Assembly: GCF_009649845.1 (NCBI RefSeq)
Contig: NZ_WJIE01000014.1
Span: 62,001-126,000, forward strand
Length of the DNA stretch: 64,000 nt
From: Polyangium spumosum
GTDB taxonomy: Bacteria; Myxococcota_A; Polyangia; Polyangiales; Polyangiaceae
Reading direction: 5' to 3'
Notes under the pieces: model-generated
What the model saw: only the letters and a program-made list of their open reading frames with translations
Told to the model about the DNA's origin: nothing
Database searches by the model: none
Shown: in pieces, positions 24,043 to 35,288 of the stretch
How positions within the stretch are numbered: the first letter of the stretch is position 1
How the letters are laid out: the number at the start of each line of letters is the position of its first letter
Translations under genes and position numbers: made by a program

Positions 24043-24738
24043 TCAGGGACCGCCGCCCGCGCCTCCGGCTCCGCCCGCGCCTGCGCCTCCGCCTGCGCCT
24101 CCGGCTCCGCCTGCGCCGCCGGCACCTCCCGCTCCGCCTGCGCCTCCCGCTCCGCCTGCGCCGCCGGCACCTCCCGCTCCGCCTGCGCCTCCTGCGCCTC
24201 CCGCTCCGCCTGCACCGCCGGCTCCACCTCCGCCTCCTGCGCCCGTGGGCACGTAGGGGGGCGGGGGGGCGGGCGCGGTCGAGGGCAGGCAGATTTGCGG
24301 CACCTCGGTCGACACGGGCGGCGGGGGGATCTTCACCACGCAGATGCGCTGCGCGAGTGGCTCGAAGTCGATGATGCGCGCGGCGCGCTCGGACGGCTTT
24401 GCGCACTCGTAGCCGTCGCGGCAGTCGCCGTCGTCCTCGCAGCCGGCCATGCAGAAGGTCCGTTCGAAGCGACCCCAGCTCGCGTCGTCGGCGGGGCCAC
24501 AGGCCGGATCGAGCTCCGAGGAGAACGCGACGCAGACCCCGTCGCCCTCCGGGCACTTGTCGGGCTCGCACGCGAAGAGGGTGCAATAACCGCCCGGCTG
24601 GTTCGCGTCGCAGAGGCGGTCGCCGATCTGCGAGCAGTCGAGCGAGTTGGTGCAGTCGTCCCCGATCTTCGGCTTGCAGCCGGCGAGCGCAGCGACGAGG
24701 GCGGCGAGGCAGAGCGTGATCACGCGGAGTCGGGGCAT
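24043..24738 (-). CDS. Cys-rich lipoprotein with long Gly-Gly-Ala tail
   Basis: A 231-residue predicted lipoprotein: the signal peptide ends in AALAGC (Cys21). A Cys-rich domain with about 15 cysteines follows (CTNSLDCSQIGDRLCD, CTLFACEPDKCPEG, FCMAGCEDDGDCRDGYEC). Then come a Pro-rich stretch and a C-terminal repeat of about 67 residues that is almost pure Gly-Gly-Ala, ending GGP. Domain order matches the 19942-21186 protein, so this is a second member of one surface-protein type. Function unknown. TAGTAC lies 12 nt upstream of the ATG. Confidence 0.8.
   Translation of the reverse strand: MPRLRVITLCLAALVAALAGCKPKIGDDCTNSLDCSQIGDRLCDANQPGGYCTLFACEPDKCPEGDGVCVAFSSELDPACGPADDASWGRFERTFCMAGCEDDGDCRDGYECAKPSERAARIIDFEPLAQRICVVKIPPPPVSTEVPQICLPSTAPAPPPPYVPTGAGGGGGAGGAGGAGGAGGAGGAGGAGGAGGAGGAGGAGGAGGAGGAGGAGGGAGAGGAGGAGGGP
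24046..24249 (-). repeat. C-terminal Gly-Gly-Ala coding repeat
   Basis: About 65 codons of near-perfect 9-nt repeats encode the Gly-Gly-Ala tail of the 24043-24738 lipoprotein. Synonymous changes are few and blocks of identical text recur, indicating recent expansion by slippage or unequal exchange. Confidence 0.8.
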
Positions 24739-25053
24739 CGCAGGGCAAGCGTACTAACGGGCCTCGGGCCGGCGTGCAACCGGGCGCCGCGGACGGCGCG
24801 CTGGACGCAGAATTTGCCGGCCGATCGGAGGCGACCGGCGGCTCGTGACGTCACGCTGCGGGGTAGCTCTGGACGGATGGCCCGGGGGAATGCAGGATGG
24901 AGGCGCCGCTCCCTGCCCGCCCATTTTCTGGAGGGCGCGCGGCCCGGGAGCCCGGGCTTCGTCGAGCACGGAAGGCTCGAATTGACAGCCGGGGCGCCGC
25001 CCTTTAGATACCGGGAAATTCCGGACCGCACCCCCGGAGGACCAAGCAACCCC
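24739..25053. other. Intergenic region between divergent lipoprotein and ferredoxin genes
   Basis: This 315-base stretch has no convincing gene. Its right third holds the ferredoxin promoter described separately, and its left end the upstream region of the minus-strand lipoprotein. I see nothing else that stands out in the middle. Confidence 0.6.
24982..25010 (+). promoter_or_regulatory. Sigma-70-type promoter of ferredoxin gene
   Basis: TTGACA at 24982-24987 and TAGATA at 25005-25010 are separated by exactly 17 bp. This is the closest match to a housekeeping promoter consensus in the window, 43 nt before the ferredoxin ATG. Confidence 0.75.
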
Positions 25054-25359
25054 ATGGCCACTTACATCACCGAAGATTGCATCAACTGCGGCGCTTGCGA
25101 GCCGGAGTGCCCCAACGAGGCGATCAGCGAGGGCGACGAGATCTACGTGATCGACCCCGAGCTCTGCACCGAGTGCGTCGGCTTCTACGATCACGAGGCC
25201 TGCCAGGCTGTTTGTCCGGTGGAGTGCTGCTTGCCCGACCCGAAGCGCGTGGAGACCGAGGAGGCGCTCATCACCCGCGCCGCTCGCCTGCACCCGGACG
25301 ACGGCGAGCTCAAGTCGCGCGTCACCAAGAACGACTTCCCCTCCCGTTTCCGCAAGTAA
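25054..25359 (+). CDS. 2x[4Fe-4S] ferredoxin, YfhL/Alvin type
   Basis: A 101-residue low-potential electron carrier. The first cluster motif is CINCGACEPECP. The second is CTECVGFYDHEACQAVCPVE, in which eight residues separate the second and third ligands; this long insertion marks the Allochromatium/YfhL group. A C-terminal extension of about 35 residues (KRVETEEALITRAARLHPD onward) is also typical. No partner oxidoreductase is adjacent. The gene has its own strong promoter and a GGAGG sequence about 13 nt before the ATG, rather far for a ribosome site. A lipoprotein gene follows 23 nt downstream and may be co-transcribed. Confidence 0.93.
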   Translation: MATYITEDCINCGACEPECPNEAISEGDEIYVIDPELCTECVGFYDHEACQAVCPVECCLPDPKRVETEEALITRAARLHPDDGELKSRVTKNDFPSRFRK

Positions 25360-25382
25360 CCCCGAGGAGCGCCGCGCCCGAG

Positions 25383-26147
25383 GTGCACCCGCCCACGGCC
25401 CGCCCCGAGCTCTGGCCGCTCGCCCTCGCGATTTGCGCGCTGGGCCTGGGTGGTTGCGGCGGCGGCGCGCCCCTCCTTCATCCCGCGCACGTCCTTTCGC
25501 CCGGCAAGGTCACGGTAGGCGCGGGTTTGTCCGGCCGGCCCGTCCTCGCCGCGCTCCCAGGCGCGCCCGGGACGGCCGAGGCGCCCGTCGAGCAGGCCCT
25601 CCAGGACCTGGCGATCGCGCCCGCCGTCGCGCCCTGGTTGGGCGCCCGCGTCGGCATCGCGGGCTCGAACGAGGCGGGGCTCACGTACTCGGGGCGGGCG
25701 GTTCGTCTGGACGGACGGCACGCGTTCACGTTGACGAAGAGCGTTACGCTCTCGACGGGGCTCGGCGGCGAGCTGATCCTGGCGAGGTCGGGGACGGAGG
25801 GCGGGCTCGCAGGCGGGACGGGCGGGGGGCTCGACGTACCGCTGCTCCTCGGGTGGAGGAGCACGGGGGAGCTTTATTCTGGCTGGATCGGCCCGCGGGC
25901 GGGGATCTCCTGGGTGCGGGGGAGCATGGCCTCGAGCGACCCGGCAGCGACGAAGCCGCTCTCGCTCGCGGGACAACACGTCCGGGTCGGGATGGTGGCG
26001 GGGCTGCGGCTGGGCTTCCGCCACGTGCACGTGGCGCTGGAGGTCGGCGGGGACTGGCACACGGTCTCCGGCAGCCTGGGTGACACGGACGTCTCGTTTG
26101 ATCAGTTCTCGTTGACCCCGGCGGGCGCCCTGGTCGTGGGCTTCTGA
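25383..26147 (+). CDS. Predicted outer-membrane-type lipoprotein of unknown function
   Basis: A 254-residue protein with a lipoprotein signal (LALAICALGLGGC). The mature part alternates hydrophobic and polar residues in many short segments with Gly/Trp turns (GARVGIAGSNEAGLTYSG, DVPLLLGWRSTGELYSG, HVRVGMVAGLRLGFRHVH) and ends in VVGF with a terminal Phe, as in small outer-membrane beta-barrels. No family is recognised. The GTG start at 25383 is inferred from the signal peptide; GAGGAG lies about 13 nt upstream. It follows the ferredoxin gene closely. Confidence 0.6.
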   Translation: MHPPTARPELWPLALAICALGLGGCGGGAPLLHPAHVLSPGKVTVGAGLSGRPVLAALPGAPGTAEAPVEQALQDLAIAPAVAPWLGARVGIAGSNEAGLTYSGRAVRLDGRHAFTLTKSVTLSTGLGGELILARSGTEGGLAGGTGGGLDVPLLLGWRSTGELYSGWIGPRAGISWVRGSMASSDPAATKPLSLAGQHVRVGMVAGLRLGFRHVHVALEVGGDWHTVSGSLGDTDVSFDQFSLTPAGALVVGF

Positions 26148-26208
26148 GCCCGGGCGGGCCATTTTTGGCCGTAAATCGCGCGCAGGGGAGCGACCTCGGG
26201 TGATGTGC

Positions 26209-26237
26209 TTGCCCGCCCCGAGGACCCGCCATAGACT
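26209..26237 (+). promoter_or_regulatory. Candidate promoter of lipoprotein gene, leaderless
   Basis: TTGCCC (26209-26214) and TAGACT (26232-26237) are 17 bp apart. The -10 ends 7 nt before the ATG at 26245 and no Shine-Dalgarno is present. Confidence 0.5.
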
Positions 26238-26244
26238 GCCGATC

Positions 26245-27159
26245 ATGCGCTCTTCGAACGTCCCGCTGCCCGCGCTCCTCGCCTCTCTCGGCGTTGTCGT
26301 GGGCGGTTGCTCGGCCCCCGTGGCCGACGACGTCGCGAGCGCGACCGGGTCCACGACCGAGGCGATCGTCCTCGTCGAACGCAGCGTCGCCGAGGGCGAG
26401 TTCGTCCAGACGAACGTGTCGGCGAAGTTCATGCGCCTCGCGTCCGGCGCGGATCCCGAGGTGGCCGAGCGCGTGGTGGGTGGATCGTGGCTCGAGCTGC
26501 CGGCGGCGGGCGAGTGCGTGGCGCTCACGCCGTTCGCCGCGGCCGAGGACGCGGACGCGCTCGCCGGGCTCGGCACGATCGAGCTGCTCGACGTGGGCGA
26601 CCTGTCGATCCAGGCCGGCACGACCCGCATGCCCCTCGCGACGCGCGCGTTCCCGGACGTGGGCGCGTTCGTCTCGGGCGTGTTTTACACGTCGCGCGAC
26701 GCGCAGAGTGATCTGCCGGCGCCCGCGCGGTACGTGCTCGAGAGCACGGGCTCGGCGACGCTGAACCCGTTCGCGATCGAGGCCGACGCGCCGAGCGCGC
26801 CGGAGCAGGTTCGTCTCGGCGAAGCCGCGCTCGCGGACGGCTTGTTGCTCGAGGAGGAGGCGGCCGCGACGCTGCGCTGGACGGCGAGCGAAGCGCCCGC
26901 GGTGGGCGACCTCGTCTACGTGGACCTGACGGACCCGAGCGGCACGGGTGTTCGTTGCGCCTACAACGATTCGGGCGAGGGCGTGATCCCCGAGTCGGTG
27001 CTCGGCAAGAAGACGTGGGGCGCGCTGCCCGCGCAGGTCGCGCTCTCGGTGCACCGCATCCGCCAGGGCGGCTTCGCGGCCGCGGGCGTCGACGCGGGCG
27101 AGCTCCGGTTCGATCTGTCCGTCGTCGTCCGCGCGACGATCGTGGCGGCGTCGCCCTGA
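26245..27159 (+). CDS. Predicted lipoprotein of unknown function
   Basis: A 304-residue secreted protein: the signal peptide ends in VVVGGC followed by SAP. The mature part is acidic, with beta-rich segments ([39 protein letters not shown]) and only two further cysteines. I recognise no family. ATG 26245 is chosen from the signal peptide and the leaderless-type promoter directly ahead of it. The downstream kinase gene begins 37 nt after the stop on the same strand. Confidence 0.7.
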   Translation: MRSSNVPLPALLASLGVVVGGCSAPVADDVASATGSTTEAIVLVERSVAEGEFVQTNVSAKFMRLASGADPEVAERVVGGSWLELPAAGECVALTPFAAAEDADALAGLGTIELLDVGDLSIQAGTTRMPLATRAFPDVGAFVSGVFYTSRDAQSDLPAPARYVLESTGSATLNPFAIEADAPSAPEQVRLGEAALADGLLLEEEAAATLRWTASEAPAVGDLVYVDLTDPSGTGVRCAYNDSGEGVIPESVLGKKTWGALPAQVALSVHRIRQGGFAAAGVDAGELRFDLSVVVRATIVAASP

Positions 27160-27196
27160 CGAACATCTGTCCGGCCAAACCAGCGGTGAAGCCGCG

Positions 27197-29182
27197 ATGA
27201 ACCCCGACGAGCGCGAGACGGCAGAAGAGGCCCGGGCGCACGCGGCGGCGTCGCGCAGGCTCGAGGAGGCATGTGATTTCGCGGGGGCGGCGCGGGAGGC
27301 GTTGCTCGCGGGGGACGCGCGGCGGGCAGCGCGGCTCGGCGCGCTCGGCGGGGACGAGGCGACGACGCGGGAGGCGATCACGCGGGTCGCGGAGCGGCTG
27401 CCACGCGAGGTGGCGCTGGCCGCGGCGTCGGATCTCGCGTCGCGCGGGTTCGGCAAGTACGCAGGGGCGCTCTACGCGTTGCTCGGCGAGCACGCGGAGG
27501 CGGCGAGCGCGTTCGTCGTGGCCGGCGAGGCGCTACGCGCGGCCGAGAGCTTCGAGCGCGCGGGGCAACCCGCGGAGGCGGCGCGCGCGCTGGAGAGCGT
27601 GATCCGACAGCGACCGGACGAGGCCGCGCCGCGGCTCGCGCTGGGCGCGCTGCTCGCGCGGCACGGGCGGACCGAGGGGGCGATCAAGGCGCTGCAGCAG
27701 ATCGACGTCGCAGCGCCGGAGCGAGCCGCGGCGCTGCCCTTGCTCGCGCGGTGCTTCGAGGAGGTCGGGCTCGCCGAAGCGGCGCGGGAGGCGCGCGCGG
27801 AGATGGCGCGGCTCGGGGTGCACGACGAGACGCCGGCGAAGGACGCGCCGAAGGCGTCGGGCCGGAAAAACGAGCGGCGCGCCGGAGGCGTGGTCCTCTT
27901 CGGGCGCTACGAGACGACGCGCGAGATCGCGCAGTCGGCGCACGCGAGGCTCGTCGAGGCGGTGGATCGGATCAGCGGCGAGCGCGTCGCGGTGAAGATC
28001 TTCAGCGGGCTCGTCGAGGGCGCGGGGCGCGACGCGCTGCAACGCTTCGAACGCGAGGCGCGCGCGCTCGAGCGGCTGCGACACCCGAACGTGGTGCCGC
28101 TGCATCAGTACGTGCCCGAAGGGCCGGCGATGGTGCTCGCGTTCATGCGCGGCGGGTCGCTCGCGGACAAGATGCGCGAGGGGCCGATGGCGCCGGCGCG
28201 CGCCGCGGAGATCACCTGCCTGCTCCTGTCGGCGCTCGGCGAGGCGCACCGGCTCGGGATCCTGCACCGCGACGTGAAGCCCGCGAACGTGCTCTTCGAC
28301 GACGCGGGGACGGCGATGCTCTCGGACTTCGGCGCGGCGCACCTCGGCGACCTGTCGAGCACGGCGACGGCCGGCGCGATCGGCACGTACGCGTACATGT
28401 CGCCCGAGCAGAGGCTCGGCCGTCCGGCAGGGATCACGAGTGATCTCTACGCGGTGGGCGCCGTGCTTTACGAGCTGCTCACGGGAGAAGCCGCGGAGCC
28501 CGTGCGCGGGCGCTTCCACGGTGCCGCGCCGAGCGAGAAGAACCCCGAGCTCGGTCCGGAGCACGACGCCGCCGTGGCCACGCTGCTCGCCGAAGAACCG
28601 GATCGGAGGCCCGAGGACGCCTTCGAAGCGCGGCGAGCGCTCTCGGCGCTCCGCTGGCCGGAGGCGCTGCCGAAGCGATGGACCACGACGAACGAGAGCG
28701 AACGTCCCGCCGCGCCGAAGCAAGGTGATCGCCTCGGGCCGCCGCTCGCGCTCGGCGACGGGCGCGACATGGCGAGCCTGCGGCACGACGCATGGCTCGA
28801 CCGCGAGGTGCTCGTGATCCCGATGGACGAGGCCTCGCTCGCGCAAGCGCGCGCCTTCGCGCGGGCCGGGTCGCCCGCGCTGCCGACGGTGCTGCGCGTG
28901 GACCGCGCGGCCGGCGAGATCTGGGTCGCTCCGCCGCTCGGCAAGGCGCTCGCCGATGCGCCGCGATCGCTCGACGCGGCGACGATCGAGCGGCTCGGGC
29001 AGGCGCTCGTGGCGCTCGCGGCCGTGGGCGGGGCGCACGGCCACGTCGACGCGCAGCACCTGTACTGGTTCGACGGCGAGCTCGAGCTCGCCTGGCCTCG
29101 AAAGCCGGCCCCGCCCGATGCCGCGGCGCGAGACCTCGCGGCGATCGAGGCGCTCGCCCGCGGGACGTCGCCCCCACGCTGA
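27197..29182 (+). CDS. Ser/Thr protein kinase with N-terminal helical-repeat domain
   Basis: A 661-residue cytosolic kinase. Residues 1-215 form TPR/SEL-like helical hairpins ([30 protein letters not shown]). The kinase domain covers about 235-490 with the ATP-anchoring Lys in VAVKIF, the catalytic loop [14 protein letters not shown] for metal binding and [10 protein letters not shown] in the activation loop. The glycine-rich loop is degenerate: [12 protein letters not shown] replaces the usual GxGxxGxV, although catalytic residues are kept. The C-terminal 130 residues (after [12 protein letters not shown]) are unassigned. No membrane segment. FHA-domain proteins such as the 3000-4610 regulator are natural partners of such kinases, but no direct link is visible. 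Confidence 0.9.
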   Translation: MNPDERETAEEARAHAAASRRLEEACDFAGAAREALLAGDARRAARLGALGGDEATTREAITRVAERLPREVALAAASDLASRGFGKYAGALYALLGEHAEAASAFVVAGEALRAAESFERAGQPAEAARALESVIRQRPDEAAPRLALGALLARHGRTEGAIKALQQIDVAAPERAAALPLLARCFEEVGLAEAAREARAEMARLGVHDETPAKDAPKASGRKNERRAGGVVLFGRYETTREIAQSAHARLVEAVDRISGERVAVKIFSGLVEGAGRDALQRFEREARALERLRHPNVVPLHQYVPEGPAMVLAFMRGGSLADKMREGPMAPARAAEITCLLLSALGEAHRLGILHRDVKPANVLFDDAGTAMLSDFGAAHLGDLSSTATAGAIGTYAYMSPEQRLGRPAGITSDLYAVGAVLYELLTGEAAEPVRGRFHGAAPSEKNPELGPEHDAAVATLLAEEPDRRPEDAFEARRALSALRWPEALPKRWTTTNESERPAAPKQGDRLGPPLALGDGRDMASLRHDAWLDREVLVIPMDEASLAQARAFARAGSPALPTVLRVDRAAGEIWVAPPLGKALADAPRSLDAATIERLGQALVALAAVGGAHGHVDAQHLYWFDGELELAWPRKPAPPDAAARDLAAIEALARGTSPPR

Positions 29183-29231
29183 GGCGCGCGCGTTTCGTGC
29201 ATCCCGCGTCCCGCGGCGGCGGCGGCGGACC

Positions 29232-31226
<1,995 letters not shown>

Positions 31227-31240
31227 CGAGCGCGACGCGC

Positions 31241-31927
31241 TCAGGCGGCCTTGCGTCGCCGACGCCGCTGCACGAGGCGCACGAGCGCGCGTACGCCGAG
31301 GCCCGCGCCGAAGAGCAGGCCGAGCGACGACGGGACGCCCGCCGCCCACACCACGATCGGGATCGGCGGCCGCGTCGGGCACGTCGAGCGCAACCTGAAG
31401 CGGCACGCGTTCCTCTGGTTGATCTCGTCCCGCGCGGCCGTCGTCTCGGGCGTCTCGGGTAACGCGCGCATCGCCGCCGACGCGATCACCCACGCCGAGA
31501 TCGCCTCCCGATCGGCCGAAGGATCCTGCGGCACGTGGTCCTTCATCGCCGTCGCGAGCGCCCGCGCCCGGGCCGCGGGCTCGAGCTCGGCGAACGCCGC
31601 CGCGAAGGCCGACGCCAGCGAGCTCGACATGCGCCCGAGGCACCCCACCGCCCGATCCTCGCTCGGCCGCAGGTACACGATGCTCCCCTCGAGCGTCATG
31701 TGCGGGATCGTGCCCGTGACCGGCTCCTCCTGCAGGAGCGAGCGCCGCGCGACGTGCGCGCACGCGTCGAGGCGCGGCGGCTGGCGCAGCCAGACCGCGG
31801 CGTACCGGAAGTACGACACGAGCGCGACCCCGAGGCCGAGCGCCGAGATCACGAGGAGCGCCGCGACCCGGAGGCGCGCGCCGCGCCCCCGCGCGGCCTC
31901 GGCGGAAGGGGGAACGGTCGCGCTCAT
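31241..31927 (-). CDS. Membrane protein with two helices and periplasmic domain, unknown function
   Basis: A 228-residue protein: a basic cytosolic N-terminus, helix at about 23-43 (VAALLVISALGLGVALVSYF), a soluble region of about 130 residues, and a second helix at about 198-216 followed by a basic tail (RRRRRKAA). The central part contains four cysteines and segments such as HMTLEGSIVYLRPSED, without a recognised family. The topology suggests a membrane-anchored periplasmic domain. It lies 32 nt downstream of the ATPase-like signalling gene on the same strand and may be co-transcribed. Confidence 0.6.
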   Translation of the reverse strand: MSATVPPSAEAARGRGARLRVAALLVISALGLGVALVSYFRYAAVWLRQPPRLDACAHVARRSLLQEEPVTGTIPHMTLEGSIVYLRPSEDRAVGCLGRMSSSLASAFAAAFAELEPAARARALATAMKDHVPQDPSADREAISAWVIASAAMRALPETPETTAARDEINQRNACRFRLRSTCPTRPPIPIVVWAAGVPSSLGLLFGAGLGVRALVRLVQRRRRRKAA

Positions 31928-31959
31928 GGGCAACGCTTTTGCTCGACGCCCCGGGGCTG

Positions 31960-34428
31960 TCAACCGCCGAGCGCCTCGCCGGAGGCCTGCGCGACCCGGG
32001 CCCAGACCGTCGACGCCTGGGGCTGGCCCATCACCCACGACAGGTACGAGAGGAACCGCGCGCACGCTTGCTCGGCCCGCGCGTCGGAGGCCTCGCGCGC
32101 CCGCGCCAGCGCCGTGAGCGTCTCGTGCAGCGCGCGATCGACCTCGCCCGCCGAGGCGAGCGCGATGCCGTACGACAGGAGCGCGCCCGCGCGCGCGCGC
32201 GGCGAGCTCACCGCCGCCGCCGCTTCCTTCAACTTGCGCAGCGCATCTCCATGCTCGCCGCGCGTGAGCAGGACGAGCGCGCTCATCCGCTCGACGAGCG
32301 CGTCACGCTCCCCGGTCACGCGTAGCCGCACGAGGATGTCCTCCAGCGTCTGGACGTCGCCTTCCACGAGCGCCTCGCGCAGCAGCTTCGACAGGCGCTC
32401 CGCCATCACCGAGGGATCCTCGGCCGCGACCGGATCCTCGCCGAGCGCGGCGACCGCCTCCGCCAGCGACGGCCTCGTCCGAGGCCCGAACGCCGCCACG
32501 CTGCTGCTCCGCGCGCCCAGGCTGTCGGGCGAGAGCGAGCCGATCGACGACGGCGACGGCGGATCGAGCGCGCGCATCGAGCCCCCCTCCCCCATCGACT
32601 CGATGATCGACGCGATCGACATCTCCTCGGCGTGCGGGCCCTCGAGGAGCGCGCCCTCGTCCGAGATCTCCGGCACTTGCACGTCCGGATCGAGGCTCTT
32701 CGCCTCCTCGATCAGCGCCGCCGCCGTCTTGCGCAGGCCCGCGCCTGCCGCGGCCAGCGCTGCCTCCGCCGCGAGCACCGCCGCCGAGGCCCGCTCTCCC
32801 GCGACCGCCGCGTGATACGCCGGCTCCGCGAGCCCGAGCGGCCCGACGTTTTGCTCGAGCACGCGCCCGGCCATCCGGTGCCAGAGCTCCCGCGTCCCCT
32901 CGTCGAGCAGCCCGATGAGCACACGCGCCTGGGTCCTCGACGTGATCGCGAGCCACCCTTCCTCCGGCCGCGACGCCCACGCCGCGCCGACGACCGTCTC
33001 CTCTGCGGCCGCCACGCGCGCGCCCGCGCCCCCCATCAGCGTCGACACGGCGTCCACGATCTGGTCCGGCGCATCCCCGCCGAGCAGCGCGACCCCCACG
33101 AGCGCCGCGATCTCCCCCGGCTCGAGCCACCTCGCGCGCCGCGTGATCCACTCTTGCGCTGGCGCCGGCGCGCCTCGACCGCTCACCCGATCTCGCGGCT
33201 CGGCCACCTCCCCGAGCCACCTGAGCTCGCCCGTCGCGAGCCCCTCGGCGAGCGCCTCGCGGATCCCGAGCGGCATCCCTTCGCCGAGCCGCGCCCATCG
33301 CGCCGCGGCCTTCTCCGTGATCGCGTGGCCGCAGAACGCCCGCGCGAGCTCTCTGGCCTGCTCCTTCGGCAGCGGACCCAGCGTCACCTCCGCGCCCACG
33401 GGGATCGACGACAGCACCTCGGGCAGCGCCTCCTCCACGTCGATCCGCACGACCGACCGGAAGAACCCCGGCGGCGGGATCGCCTGCGACACGACCTCCA
33501 GCGTGGCCATGTCGATCGACGTCGCGTCGTCCACCGTGAGCAGCCCCGATCGCCCGTCCACCGGCGCGAGCCACGCGTCCACGAGCTCCGCGGCGCGTTG
33601 CACGTCGATCCCCTCCCCCGACAGGAGCTTGTCGAGCGCCGCCGCGAGCGCCTCCGGCAGCTCCGGTGGTTCTTCCCGCGCGAGCGACCTCGCGAACGCG
33701 TTGCGCAGCGCCCCGAGTGGCTCGCGTGGCAAAAACGTCGGCGCGATCCGAAGCGATCGCGGGGGCGAGAGCCTGTGCGCGAGCTCCAAAAGCAGCCGCG
33801 TCCCGCCCGCGCCCGGCGCCGCGCGGACGAGGCCTGCGCATCCGAGCGGCACGGCGAGCTTGCCGAGCTCCTCCTCGCGACCCACGAACGCCGGCGCGGT
33901 CACGAGCTTGTACACGTTCTGCAGCGTGTCGCCGCGCAGGGGCGCGTAGATGTCGAGCCGCTGCCCCCGCACGATCGTCCCGTCCGCGCATCGACCGCGG
34001 CGCAGGCCGGCCGTCACGAGATCACCCGCCTCGACCGCCGCGATCTCCGGATCGAGCAGCACCTCGCCTGGCCGCGCGAGGAACGCGAGCCGCTCCGCCT
34101 TCTTCAGCGGCTCGCCCCACGCGAGCCCTTCCGGCGATCCGAGCGCTCGCATCTCGCCTTGCGCGACGCCGATCCGCAGCGGCTCGTGTCCTTGCGCTTC
34201 GGCCACTTGCTCGAGCGTGAACCCGAGCGCCTCGTCGAGCGCCTCGGCGGGGAAGTCGAAGGCGAACGCCTCGCTGCTCCACGCGCACAGCGCGCCTCCA
34301 TGGGCCTCTGCGCGCTTCTTGATCGAGAGCGACCGCTCGAGATAGCCCGATCCGGAGCTCCCCGCCGAGCCCGAAGGCTCGTGGAAGCTCACCACGATAC
34401 GTTCCGCCACGCGCGCATCGTCTCTCAT
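31960..34428 (-). CDS. Signalling protein: degenerate cyclase-homology domain plus degenerate AAA/STAND ATPase
   Basis: An 822-residue protein. The N-terminal ~160 residues resemble a class III nucleotide-cyclase fold of the type fused to ATPases (HGGALCAWSSEAFAFDF, RIGVAQGEM, KKAERLAFLARPGEVLLDPE), but the metal-binding Asp residues are not evident. FVGREEELGKL opens an AAA_16-like domain. The P-loop reads APGAGGTRLLLEL, where the expected GxxGK(S/T) Lys is Gly. The Walker B-like LLTVDDATSIDMATLE is kept. The C-terminal half is helical (TPR-like), with a Ser-rich linker near 600-645. Probably a sensor or scaffold that no longer hydrolyses ATP; that is inferred. No membrane segment. Confidence 0.7.
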   Translation of the reverse strand: MRDDARVAERIVVSFHEPSGSAGSSGSGYLERSLSIKKRAEAHGGALCAWSSEAFAFDFPAEALDEALGFTLEQVAEAQGHEPLRIGVAQGEMRALGSPEGLAWGEPLKKAERLAFLARPGEVLLDPEIAAVEAGDLVTAGLRRGRCADGTIVRGQRLDIYAPLRGDTLQNVYKLVTAPAFVGREEELGKLAVPLGCAGLVRAAPGAGGTRLLLELAHRLSPPRSLRIAPTFLPREPLGALRNAFARSLAREEPPELPEALAAALDKLLSGEGIDVQRAAELVDAWLAPVDGRSGLLTVDDATSIDMATLEVVSQAIPPPGFFRSVVRIDVEEALPEVLSSIPVGAEVTLGPLPKEQARELARAFCGHAITEKAAARWARLGEGMPLGIREALAEGLATGELRWLGEVAEPRDRVSGRGAPAPAQEWITRRARWLEPGEIAALVGVALLGGDAPDQIVDAVSTLMGGAGARVAAAEETVVGAAWASRPEEGWLAITSRTQARVLIGLLDEGTRELWHRMAGRVLEQNVGPLGLAEPAYHAAVAGERASAAVLAAEAALAAAGAGLRKTAAALIEEAKSLDPDVQVPEISDEGALLEGPHAEEMSIASIIESMGEGGSMRALDPPSPSSIGSLSPDSLGARSSSVAAFGPRTRPSLAEAVAALGEDPVAAEDPSVMAERLSKLLREALVEGDVQTLEDILVRLRVTGERDALVERMSALVLLTRGEHGDALRKLKEAAAAVSSPRARAGALLSYGIALASAGEVDRALHETLTALARAREASDARAEQACARFLSYLSWVMGQPQASTVWARVAQASGEALGG

Positions 34429-34454
34429 CGCGCCCGGTCGTCAAAGAGGGATCG

Positions 34455-35288
34455 TCAGCCGAAAATGATGAACCCCAGCTTCGTCAGCACGAAGTCCGCC
34501 ACGAGGATCGAGATCGACACGCCCACCACCGCCCGCGTCGTCGACTGCCCCACGCCCTCGGTCCCGCCGCGCGTGATCATGCCGAAGTGACAGCCCACGA
34601 GCGCGATGATCGCCCCGAAGAACGGGCACTTCATGAGCCCCATCCAGAAGTCGCGGAAGTGCATCGAGCCGAGCGCCGAGCGCAGGAAGAACCCCCACGG
34701 GATGCCGAACTGCCAGTCGCAGATCATCATCGCGCCCGAGAAGCCGATCACGAGCGCCAGCGCCCCGAGCACCGGCATCACGATCACGCACGAGATCAAC
34801 CGCGGCACCACGAGCTTCTTCATCGGGTCCGCCCCGAGCGCGCGGATCGCGTCGATCTGCTCCGTCACCGCCATCGACCCCACCTCGGCCGCGATGCCCG
34901 AGCCGATCCGACCTCCCACGATCACCGCCGTCAGCGTCGGCGCGAGCTCGCGCGAGAACGACAGCCCGATCACGCGGCCCGTGTACTCCATGCCGCCGAA
35001 CTTCTGCAGGCCGAAGGCGAACTGCACCGCCATCACCATGCCCGTGAAGAGCGCCGTCGCGCACGCGATCCCCAGCGAGCGTATGCCGAGCTGCTCCATC
35101 TGGTAGAGCGTCGACTGGAACTCGAACGGCCGCTTGAACATCGCGGCGAACGTCTCGCCCGTCATCCGCCCGAGCTGCCCGAGGTGCACGAGGAAGTTCG
35201 ATCCCCGCTGCGCCAGCTTCACCCAGAAAGGCGGCTCCGGCAGCGCCGGCAGCTTCTTCGAGGGTGTACTCACGGGCGCGTTACTCAT
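34455..35288 (-). CDS. MlaE-family ABC transporter permease
   Basis: A 277-residue inner-membrane permease of the MlaE/YrbE type, which with an MlaF ATPase and MlaD substrate-binding protein moves phospholipids between the membranes. The conserved block FSRELAPTLTAVIVGGRIGSGIAAEVG, followed by EQIDAIRALGADP and PRLISCVIVMPVL, is clear, with about five helices. No ATPase or MCE gene is nearby, so the partners must be encoded elsewhere. The ATG lies in the end of the upstream lipoprotein gene (8-nt overlap ATGAGTAA), indicating coupled translation and a possible functional link with that lipoprotein. Confidence 0.93.
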   Translation of the reverse strand: MSNAPVSTPSKKLPALPEPPFWVKLAQRGSNFLVHLGQLGRMTGETFAAMFKRPFEFQSTLYQMEQLGIRSLGIACATALFTGMVMAVQFAFGLQKFGGMEYTGRVIGLSFSRELAPTLTAVIVGGRIGSGIAAEVGSMAVTEQIDAIRALGADPMKKLVVPRLISCVIVMPVLGALALVIGFSGAMMICDWQFGIPWGFFLRSALGSMHFRDFWMGLMKCPFFGAIIALVGCHFGMITRGGTEGVGQSTTRAVVGVSISILVADFVLTKLGFIIFG

